DNA of 64,000 nucleotides from NCBI RefSeq assembly GCF_010015445.1, contig NC_053120.1, forward strand, positions 15,427,597-15,491,596. The letters run 5' to 3'. This stretch comes from Perca fluviatilis. Taxonomy: Eukaryota; Chordata; Actinopteri; Perciformes; Percidae. Shown piece after piece: positions 55,297-64,000 of the stretch. Both the position numbers and the translations under genes were made by a program. Position 1 is the stretch's first letter. Each line of letters opens with the position of its first letter. The notes beneath the pieces were generated by a model. The model saw nothing but the letters and a program-made list of their open reading frames with translations, ran no database searches and was not told where the DNA came from.

Positions 55297-56691
55297 CACA
55301 CACACACTGCTCTGCTCACCATCACAGCTCTGTCATAAATTATGTTATGATGTACACCAGTTCCTCAGAGAACCTGTCTTTACGCCGCTCTTTGATTGCG
55401 TTTACTGCTTAACCCTTAAGAGACAACACATTTCTGATGCAAAAAACACTGCCCTGTTTTTTCCTGAAGGCACATCAATGTTACAAACTGTGTCATTACT
55501 TCTATTGTATTCTATTGTATTCTAGTCCTCCAAGGGTCAGCTGGATGAGCAGGCTGCAGAGTACGGGCGGCGTACAGATTTGTGTGTTTACTGCGATCTG
55601 AGGATAGTTTGCATGATAAAAACTGCACTACAGGGCAGTGTTTCACAGATCCTGCTGCTCTGTTGAACATGTTATGAAATATCTTATGAAATGTTATTTG
55701 CTGTATTATTAGACATCATTAAAAAACGTAACATTTAGGTTAGGAGAAAAAAGGAACATCACAATAGATCTTTCTCACAATAGATGAGCTCACCTTCCAA
55801 TCCTGCTTTTTTGAAACAACCTTCAGATGTGGAATCAGTCTCGAATCAGACTAATTTGTACAACACGTCGTCCGACTACCAAATGCAAATGTTTTTATAG
55901 CTGCTCTATAATGCCATACAATCCTTCCTGGAAGTCATTCATAGTGTTGCACTTGGTTGTTCACATGAAAAGAGACAGTTGTGTAAATGTGTGAGGTAGA
56001 GGGAGTTTCAGACATTCAACCATCCAACATGCACTTCAGTTGAAGCATACTGATGCCTGAGGACTAAATAAGTCACTTTGTGTCTGTATAGGCTCTGACT
56101 GTGCAGCTATAACACTGCAGAAAACAACTTCAGCAAATCTATTCTCAAACTGATTCATATTAGAAATGCAGACAAATGCACCTGGAACATGTTGGAAGCA
56201 CAGGAAAAATGTTGGAAACGTGGCTCAATGGTCATATGTAAAAATGCAGCTAGTCATGGGACACTGTTGACCAGCTGCAGGTGATGGTTTGATAAGCGGG
56301 TTTGGTAAGTGAAGAAAGTTTGGCCAACAAGCTTGTGACAGTGAAAAAAAACAATTAATGGCACTCACTCATTCACCTTCAATTCACCGGATACATACAA
56401 GAAATTATGGATCTTAGTTTGATTTACTTCCCTCCAGGAAACTCAACACATGTCCAGATATCTTACCCAGATCTGTAATTTGATCCTCTTGTCATTCCTG
56501 TAGATGGTCTTCACCTTGAAGTCGATGCCCACTGTACTGACAAAGGCTGGTGTGAAGGAGTCGTCGGCGTAGCGGAACAAAAAGGAGGTTTTGCCCACAC
56601 TGCTGTTGCCAATGATGAGGATCTTGAACATATAGTCAAAGTTTTGGTCCGAAGACTCCTTCTGCCCATATGTCGCTGTTGCTGAGGCCAT
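50372..56691 (-). CDS. rab3a: rab3a: synaptic-vesicle Rab3 GTPase, complete spliced CDS (219 aa)
   Basis: Small GTPase that controls regulated exocytosis of synaptic and secretory vesicles with RIM, rabphilin and GDI. Four coding exons: 56691-56467, 52834-52716, 51905-51781 and 50562-50372 (660 nt with stop); phases 0, 2, 1. Motifs: P-loop GNSSVGKTS, switch [29 protein letters not shown]-terminal CAC for double prenylation. Length is 219 aa, versus about 220 for mammalian RAB3A. The N-terminal MASAT and [16 protein letters not shown] match RAB3A best. A noncoding first exon is expected because an acceptor lies directly before the ATG; I could not place it. Confidence 0.97.
50799..51601. mobile_element. 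hAT-type element in rab3a intron 3
   Basis: 803 bp starting TAGGGATGGTACGGTTCA, with the reverse complement of its right end reading TAGGGGTGGTACGGTTCA. Flanking octamers ACACATAC and ACAAATAC agree at 7 of 8. Termini are rich in GGTTCG and CGAACCG words. Positions 51093-51180 resemble part of the repeat at 26210-26290. Confidence 0.8.
51690..51765 (+). repeat. (TG)n/(TGCG)n microsatellite beside a rab3a splice donor
   Basis: About 63 bases of TG followed by TGCG units. On the rab3a strand it is a (CA)n tract beginning 15 bases downstream of the coding exon 3 donor. Confidence 0.97.
51781..51905 (-). CDS. rab3a: rab3a coding exon 3
   Basis: 125 nt, acceptor TTCCAG, donor CTCG/GTGAGT, phase 2 in and 1 out. 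Encodes [20 protein letters not shown] and [20 protein letters not shown] pair replaces the SS of mammalian RAB3A. A long CA repeat starts 15 bases after the donor. Confidence 0.97.
52716..52834 (-). CDS. rab3a: rab3a coding exon 2
   Basis: 119 nt, acceptor ATCCAG, donor ACTG/GTACGT, phase 0 in and 2 out. Encodes [20 protein letters not shown] and [16 protein letters not shown]. Confidence 0.97.
52835..55004. other. rab3a intron 1, part nearest coding exon 2
   Basis: No exon or defined repeat recognised. Confidence 0.5.
55005..55078 (+). repeat. (TG)n microsatellite in rab3a intron 1
   Basis: 74 bases of pure TG. It is the complement of the CA tract 166 bases further on. Confidence 0.97.
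55244..55307 (+). repeat. (CA)n microsatellite in rab3a intron 1
   Basis: 64 bases of CA with one extra A near 55281. Confidence 0.97.
55915..55990 (+). repeat. dispersed repeat copy 2 (pairs with 39710-39790)
   Basis: Contains CCTTCCTGGAAGTCATTC, ATAGTGTTGCACTTGGTTG and ACATGAAAAGAGACAG in the same order and spacing as the copy 16 kb to the left. Confidence 0.75.
56467..56691 (-). CDS. rab3a: rab3a coding exon 1
   Basis: 225 nt from ATG to TGG, donor GTAAGA, phase 0 out. The acceptor CCACAG directly precedes the ATG. Encodes the P-loop and switch I. Confidence 0.96.
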
Positions 56692-57329
56692 CTGTGGACA
56701 GAGACAAAGGTGACACACAAAACTTTAATCAAATGGCCGCCGTGACCTCTAATTGTAGCTGCACAGGGACTCATGCCACTTATGGGCCTCACAATGCAGG
56801 TTTTTTCTTTTAACCCAACATAGTTCGAAGCTAATTTCCATCCAGTTAAAAAAAAAAAGTATTATTCCTTCCTAGGTAGAGGTCCCAGGTATAACAGACT
56901 AAAAAATTAACATGAACAGGATGTTGCATCCAAGATGAATTACACAGATCTTACTGCTGAGTTTGCTGCCAAGAAAGCAAAAAAAGGGACTTTCATGTAA
57001 TTCATCCCATTTAGTGGGTTGAATTTAGTGCAGTCAAAGTTGTGTATAATGCCGTTCAATGTGTTTAATCCTGTTTAAGGTGAGCATAACAATGTTTTAG
57101 CTGTGCGTAATGTGCACCTTGCCAACAAAAATACAAAAAACATTTGCTTATACATGATTATTGTAATGTTTAATCTCCATGTAAATCACTTATATAAAAC
57201 ACAAATGAAATGCATTTCTACAAAATTGTGCTACATAATTTAACTTAACTACTACTACGTTAACTAACCAGAATGGCTACAGTATGTGCATTTAAGTGAT
57301 GATCAAGGCCTCCCATGACAAGTCTGCAT

Positions 57330-57715
57330 GCACAGTGTCATTTTCCTCCCAAAAAATTTAGTTGATTAGCCTTGATTAATCAACAAGTTTGATCATTAAT
57401 TAATCGTTTTGTAATTATTTTTCAAGCAAAAATTACAAAAGATTTCAGCTTTCAGCAGATTTGCTGCTTCATTTAGATTGGAGTTAGATTAGACTTTATT
57501 GTCCACCTTAGAAGAAATTTGTCTTGGGCTTCTCCAAAACATCTGCTCTTCTCTGTGCCATAAATGATAGTAAACTGAATATACTGTATCTGGGTTCTGG
57601 ACTGTTGGTCGAATACATATTGAATACAGGGTGCTGTGGGAAATTGTGGGAAACGAAGATTTTCCATAAAATGATATAGACAAAATGATTAATCTATTAG
57701 TTGAGAAAATGATAG
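57330..57715. repeat. hAT-related dispersed repeat, decayed
   Basis: Starts with TTGATTAATCAACAAG-type words and ends GATTAATCTATTAGTTGAG, with GGTTCTGGACTGTTGGTCGA in the middle. Same family as 36160-36345. Exact ends and target duplication are not visible. Confidence 0.55.
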
Positions 57716-59039
57716 GCAAGATGATAGGAGACGCTTGCTGAATTAGATGCAGATATGTGATGGATAGTTTGACTTGCTTGGTGATGGAAAATGGACCCAC
57801 AAACTGGGGCCAGACATATGCAGCAGAGTGCTCCTTCATCCAGGCACATCTGCACTTTCTGATGTAGGCATGGACAGATCTCTAGGGCTTTAATACAATT
57901 AAACCCAAGAAACCCTTAAAAGAACAGCAGAGGGGATTTTTCATATAGAGAAAAATGTCATACATTTAATGAGTGTTTAGACAAAAGACGAGATTCTGTC
58001 AGCATCTCTGAGACTCTGCGTAACAGATGATGGTGATTAACTACTCAGGCTTAGACATTGCACATTTGCTTCATGGTAATTAATCAAAGCAACACACTGC
58101 GATGTCAGGGAAAAACAGAAAAGTTTTCTCAATTTGGCAAAAAGGTTGGAGGCAAATGGCTCAATCAGTCACAATCAGCTGGGGATGTGTGAGGAATAAT
58201 TCAGTGCACAAGTCAGTTTGGAGTTTGATATGATATACTGGTGACTGGAGGTGCAGCTCTTGGTGTTCCCTGCACACCAACAGCTGCACCTCCATTCACC
58301 AGTCCATCAAGCAGAAGTTCGCGGACAATACCACCCTCAGTGTATTCATCACTGGTGGGAGACGGGGCAGGACACATCAATTACCGTCACAAGAGGATTA
58401 TTTTCACGTCTGACAAACGTTAATGACTCCCTCGTGGCAGGAGTTTCATTTACAGCTGAAGTTACAGTCTAGGAAAGAAGTAGCTTGACATCTACACCAA
58501 CAGTGACACCATAAGAAGTGATTATATGACAGTGGTAACTTTAGATTTTGTAGCCTACACACTCACAATCTACGATAACAGGTATTTAGGTCAGCTGGAG
58601 AGCTAGGCTAGCCAAGACGTGTATCTGCTGTTCAATGCAGTTGTCATACAACAGCTACATACAATTTCCTAGGAACTACTTTCTGTGTCTCAGTGGACTC
58701 AAATACTTAATGTTTGAGATTTTAAAGTTCCTAAAATCTCTACAACAGCTGCAGTGAGTATGACCACACACAAAAAAGAGAATAACACTCAGATTGACAA
58801 AATGGACCTTTAACTGTCTAGATGTGATGCAGACACATTAGCGTCTCAAACCTTGAACTGGCTCAAGGCGTAAAACATGCTTCTATAAGAGAGAGAAAAA
58901 AACAGCAAGTGAGAAAAGTTCCTGACTTCTTTCTCACTTCCACACAGCTGGCCAATCACATTTCAGAAAGTAACAGTAATGGTCGGACACGGTCGACTGA
59001 GACTACCGGTATTCAACCATCTGACAAGAAGCATAGCTT
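57716..59039. other. upstream of rab3a, no feature seen
   Basis: The rab3a noncoding first exon may lie in this region or further up, but I could not identify it. Confidence 0.4.
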
Positions 59040-59145
59040 ATTTGGCATGAACATATGCTAGAAATGGTGATAGGTGTAAATCGAGCCCTGGGTATCCTGC
59101 TCTGCCTTTGAGAAAATGAAAGCTCAGATGGGCCGATCTGGAACA
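59040..59145 (+). repeat. fragment of the 61741-62263 MITE family
   Basis: GCTAGAAATGGTGATAGGTG, GAGCCCTGGGTATCCTGC and GAAAATGAAAGCTCA match 61830-61912 of the complete copy with few changes. Termini are missing. Confidence 0.85.
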
Positions 59146-59199
59146 AAAAGGATTCTGGAAACCTTTTTGACTCTTGAGAGCACATTGACTTGAGCCCAC

Positions 59200-61740
59200 A
59201 GGCCTCAGAGTCGCTGCAACCTGCTCTATATTTAGACTGTTATCTCCACTCAGCTACAGTGGAACACGAGAACTCTCAGGGAATAAAGCAGAAACAAAAC
59301 AACTGCACCCTCCTCAGAGCGCCGGCCTATCGGTTTACAAGAAGGAACACAGAGATACTCGTTAAATAATGAAAAAGCACCGACCCTTCCTCAACACATT
59401 GACGTTGATTATGAAAGAGGCAGAGAACATCTGAAAGTGCAGCATCACGGTTGTCGATTTGTATTTGGTTGATGATAAGTTGTGCTCCGCCTGTGACGTC
59501 AATAACTCGTCACAAATCTGCAGCCTTGAGCTCCTGCGTATACTTCAAAACACTGCTGGATTTACAATAAATATAACAAGTTTTAATCCAGAAAACAAAA
59601 GACGACATTTGAAATAAGTACTTGTCAAATTGAGCATGGGCCCAAAATCATATCATAAAAATTAATAATCAAGTTAAATAATATTAGGACTTTAAATATT
59701 TTGCTTAGTTTTAACATATCATTTACAGTATATTAAACCCAAAACTTACAGAATTTCTGAATACGTTTGCTCATTCGAAACCTACACAGTTCTTGGGACA
59801 GTTTGAACTAAAGGGAAGTTGCCAGATGTGTTTGTGCTTGAATATAATAAATAAATGTCGTAATTCATCAGTAAAAAAAAAAAAAAACAGCTAAGCTTTT
59901 CTGTCTGCAAACTAATCAATATATTTTTTTATATACAACAACCCATAGACTGCCAAGTTACTGGAGGAGAGTGGCTGTGAGAAGAGAAATGAAAAGAATT
60001 TTTTTATTCTAAAGTTGCATACTGTACTGTATGTGTACCTCAGTGTCATTAGAAAAAAACCTGGTGTGATGCATGCCATATACTGTAGAATTAAGTCCAA
60101 AATTGCTTGAGATGATGTGCAGATGATGTGTTTCAACATAACTAATTTAATTTTAACTAATAACTAATAACTAATTTTTTTCAGCACGTTGCATTTGTAT
60201 TTTTAGGTAACCTCTATTTATATTCATGTTAATCTGTCTCTATCTCAGAAATGTACAGCAAGCCGCAGTTCCTACACTGTTCATCACAGGTGGATGTAAA
60301 CAAGTTCAAATTAGCTTGACTCAGCATTTTAATCACGCTGAACTTCATTGGCAACCCATCAAGTCTAGTTAGATGACTGAAAATGTGCTCTGCAGTGACG
60401 TGATCTGCAGTGTGACCCACTGAGGGCGAGTCGGTAATCCACACCAACAACAGGAAATGAGAACAAACACAGAGGTTGAAGGAGACGTACAGTATATTGA
60501 TAACCGCAGATCCTCACTGCATCAACTGACCTGCAGGAGATACTGCTACCCCACAATTCACTGATCCAACAGTGCTCAAAGGACGACACACCTACAAACT
60601 AATATCACATCACCATGCATTGTGCGTGAGTTTTTTATTCTTTTAGCAGGAAAAGATATATTTTTAAGACATATGATTTAATGCTCATATACAGCTATTT
60701 ATTTGTGTAACTTGTCTGAACATTAAAAAGGAAAAAACAGAGAGAAGAACTAGAGTTGATTTCTATAATTTCCTAAATGAGTCATGTGCATGTATTTAGA
60801 ATTGTGTCTATGTGATGTAAATGCATGTGTGTGCATTTGCTATATAGTATTTCTGAAAATGTTTTTACTTTGATTTGTATATACTGTAGAGGATTGTTAG
60901 ATCCAGATAAAAAATGGGACTTTTTTTTAATATATGCCCTGGTTGGCTTGTTATAGAGGCTTACCCTAAAGTATTAGACCCAGAATGTGTTAATACCATA
61001 AATTTCCATTCACTTAAGAGATGATTTACCTTATTTATCAAAGACCTGATGGAAATATTAAATTGCAGAAACTCCAGTTTAGTTGACAGAAATACAAATG
61101 GTGACATACTAAAAGGAAAAGAACAACATAAAGTGTCTTGGTGTGGTGTCGTCCCACAACGAGCTGCCAGAACAAATTCAAGTCTGTGAACACCATTAAA
61201 ATACTCCATCATTTTGTTGGTGGTGGAGCCGACTGCTGCCTAACACGATGCTCCCATAGGTGTTCAATAGGGCTGAGATCTGGTGCTGGTTGAACTAACT
61301 AAAGTTCAAACTTAGCCTAGCTATAAGTCTCTCTATATATAATTTATATATAAAGTATTGTTGCTGTAACTTGTAAAAAGTTAAAGAGTTAAACTGTAAC
61401 TGTTGAGTAGCTAATTAAACAAAACAAATGTTAGCCTGCTAATATATGATGCATTAATGGGATATTATTAGTTTAGTTACTATCCAAGTGAATTCCCTGA
61501 AAATCAGCAAAAGAAAATACAAATGAATGTTTTTCCATCTACTAAAGATACGCATATGTAAGGAGTTGAGTGCATTGAGATAAACAGCTGAGGTTCTAAT
61601 TTTCCAAGTGGGTGCCATTGAACCACTGCAGAAGAAGAGGGGGCAATGATGTAGAAAAAATGCGACAGTCAAACCTTGAGAGAAGAAAATGTGGAAAACG
61701 TGATGGAAATATGGCATTTATGTTTGTTTCATGCGTTCAT
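59200..61740. other. intergenic, no gene seen
   Basis: AT-rich sequence without a supportable exon. 61180-61290 contains GTTGGTGGTGGAGCC and TGTTCAATAGGGCTGAGATC, resembling a decayed Tc1/mariner-type repeat, but it was too short to call. Confidence 0.4.
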
Positions 61741-62263
61741 TTAAAGGTCCCATGGCATGAAAATTTCACTTTATGAGGTTTTTTAACATTAATATGCGTT
61801 CCCCCCACCTGCCTATGGTCCCCCAGTGGCTAGAAATGGCGATAGGTGTAAGCCGAGCCCTGGGTATCCTGCTCTGCCTTTGAGAAAATGAAAGCTCAAA
61901 TGGGCCGATCTGGAATCTGCTCCTTATGAGGTCATAAGGAGCAAGGTTACCTCCCCTTTCTCTGCTTTGCCCACCCAGAGAATTTGGCCCAACCATGAGA
62001 GAGAGACATCATGGCTTTCAAACGAGCAAAGTGGCAGTTGGTCCAGGCCACACCCCCACCCTTCACCTTGCCCCCCTCTCCTTCTCAATAGCTACAGACA
62101 CAGAATGGCACATACTAAGGAAAGCTCATTGTGGGACTGGCTCTAGTGGCTGTAATTCTTCACCAAGGCTGAATTTCAGGAAAGAGACTTCAGATACAGT
62201 ATTAGGGGACCACTAAGGTCTATATAAAATCATTCAAAGAGCACCATGTCATGGGACCTTTAA
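61741..62263. mobile_element. complete MITE, TTAAAGGTCCCATG termini
   Basis: 523 bp. The left end TTAAAGGTCCCATGGCATG and the right end CATGTCATGGGACCTTTAA are inverted (17 of 19 matching). It begins and ends with TTAA, compatible with a TTAA-type target. No coding capacity. A family widely dispersed in fish genomes. Confidence 0.85.
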
Positions 62264-63670
62264 GGAAGGCGTGAGCTGCCGTGACATCATTTTCAATGCA
62301 ACACTAATAACCTAAAAACTAATACAATGTATGGCGTAGTTTTGCGGGCAAAATGCTACATAATAATTATGTCAAGTGGGAAGATTGTACATACACGCAA
62401 ACATTTCACACAAAAAACACAATATACCAAAAATTAGAGAATGTTAACGTTAACTAAAATATCTAAGACATCTATTTGTCACAGTGAACCAAAACAAATC
62501 TAAAAATGTTTCTTTGGCTCCTACCAAAGCAAACCTACTGGACGAGAGATCACACTTGATCACAGTCAGGGTTTGGTGTTAGATTTCGTCTTTGGCCTGC
62601 CTTATTAAAAATGTATCTGCTCCTGTTACTGTTGCACCAAATTGTCTACTCAGCTCAGCAGAAATTTCAGCCCATTTGCTTTTTATTGAGTTTCTTTAAG
62701 CTGAGTCAGCAGTGTTGCAGGTATAGCACATTAGGAAATAAGTAATTTAGAAATAGACATTCAAGCCAAGGTCTTAGTCTACTCTTCTTCTAAACTTCTT
62801 GATTATCTTTGCTTGCTGTTTCCCAAGAAATTTCCACATCTGCACTTCAAACCGTTCTCTTTTCTTCCCTCATGTTTCTCTACAAAATATATTTCTCTCT
62901 GAATATTATTTACCACTTCAGGAATATTTGCTGCATCTGTCAAGGTGCTACAGCGTGATCTAACCCTTGCCTCTTTCCTAATGTTTTCTTAAAATGTAGG
63001 GTATCTAAAATGTGGATTTACGAGTTTGCTCTGGACCAAAGTGTTGGTTTAAATACCTTGAAGTTAAAAATGTGATCTTGTCAAACACTACCACAGACTT
63101 TTCTTGGCTGCTGAGTGTCTGTATGTGACGGTGTGGTGAGATTACTGCAGCCTTTCCTCTGCGTCTCAGAGATTAGCTGTGGAGAAGAGAGTTTGCTTAA
63201 CCTTCACTAAACACTAATTTGATACAGAATCTTACAGACTGCAGGCCTATGTGCTTAATCTCAAAGTAATTAAATTCTCATTATGCAAATGCATTTCAGC
63301 CTGCTGCTTTCATTTGGCCTCGATAGTAAACCGCCTTTGAACAAAGTTATCAGTCAGGTGTGCTGAACTGAGAGAGCTGCCGTAACATGGGTTCGTTACG
63401 ATTTATGATTTAAATAAATTACGACAGTGCTAACCCCTGCACCACTGTGCTGCCGTTTTTATACAATATAAAGCATTAAAGATTGTAAAAACTATTTACA
63501 TACAAAGATCTGAAATTATAAAAAAAACTAAACAGTATGCAGTAAACTTGCAGCTACACATAAATCCATCTCCAGTGAAGCAGCTGGACGTTTTCTGCTT
63601 TGCTCAAGAGCACATTGTCAGTAGTTACACCTTAGTGCCATCCTCTCTCACCAAGTGTTGAGTGTTTTTC
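62264..63670. other. intergenic, no gene seen
   Basis: No exon or bounded repeat recognised. Confidence 0.45.
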
Positions 63671-63675
63671 TTTAA

Positions 63676-64000
63676 AGGACAAATCCGGCGCAAAATGAAC
63701 CTAGGGGTTAATAACACGTGTACCGAGTCGACCGTTCTCTGGGATTTGTTTTCATGCTAATCGAATGTGACCAGTTTTAGCACAAACCGCTAATTAGCTT
63801 ATAACGCTAGTCGTTGGGGCACGGGTAAAGTAAAAAGAAATCGCTATTTCTATATCACTAACAAGGCTCAAAATAGTACCACACTTCCACGGTAGCATAA
63901 TGAGGGTCCTTACATGTAAACCGAAGCATTGAGAACTTTGGAAGTTTACAGACAGTTTATTAAAAAGATAGTTTATAAAGACAGTACCGTTCACGTATAC
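63676..64000. mobile_element. terminus of a DNA transposon, cut by the window end
   Basis: Begins AAAGGACAAATCCGGCGCA with CCTAGGGGTTAATAAC next, a sequence I recognise as the end of a dispersed fish repeat. The other end lies outside the window. Confidence 0.5.

Overview
The window is vertebrate nuclear DNA, most likely from a ray-finned (teleost) fish. It is AT-rich and intron-rich. It carries long CA/TG microsatellites and many short non-autonomous DNA transposons of fish type (hAT-like copies with 8-bp target duplications, TIR elements, foldback elements), plus a decayed LINE. There is no prokaryotic-style gene packing. No alignment could be run, so all homology statements rest on recognising the translated sequence.

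Three protein-coding genes are supported. (1) Positions 417-30257, minus strand: the 5' two thirds of rnf213 (giant AAA+ ATPase / E3 ubiquitin ligase). I placed a 5'UTR exon and 28 coding exons by reading splice sites and codon phases. They encode about 3,400 residues: an N-terminal zinc ribbon, a duplicated low-complexity region, a CBM20 starch-binding fold, the stalk, and the AAA modules, including both canonical Walker A/B pairs in one 3.56-kb exon. The RING and C-terminal part lies beyond position 1. (2) Positions 43260-44078, plus strand: an intronless jund (AP-1 bZIP) gene whose start matches the internal start of mammalian JunD. (3) Positions 50372-56691, minus strand: a complete four-coding-exon rab3a (synaptic-vesicle Rab GTPase, 219 aa). 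jund next to rab3a matches the neighbourhood of these genes on human chromosome 19p13. rnf213 is not part of that neighbourhood in human.

Layout: 1-30.3 kb is rnf213, with TE-rich introns, above all the 4.9-kb intron at 12.5-17.5 kb (nested LINE/TIR element/hAT/LTR, then a 979-bp palindrome). 30.3-43 kb is intergenic and repeat-rich, with no gene I can support. 43-45.2 kb is jund. 45.2-50.3 kb shows no gene. 50.4-56.7 kb is rab3a. 56.7-64 kb is upstream of rab3a and holds MITEs.

The most interesting observations are: an in-frame 573-bp duplication inside rnf213 exon 4 that also copied the intron's splice acceptor; an inverted copy of the intron 5/exon 6 (CBM20) junction carried inside a TIR element and facing exon 6 across exon 5; the intronic 979-bp palindrome; a lesion (missing coding segment plus 1-nt frameshift) between exons 21 and 22; an interferon-type promoter on rnf213; and a JunD that lacks the N-terminal block and carries Lys-to-Met in its DNA-binding region. 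I found no clearly novel multi-gene system.
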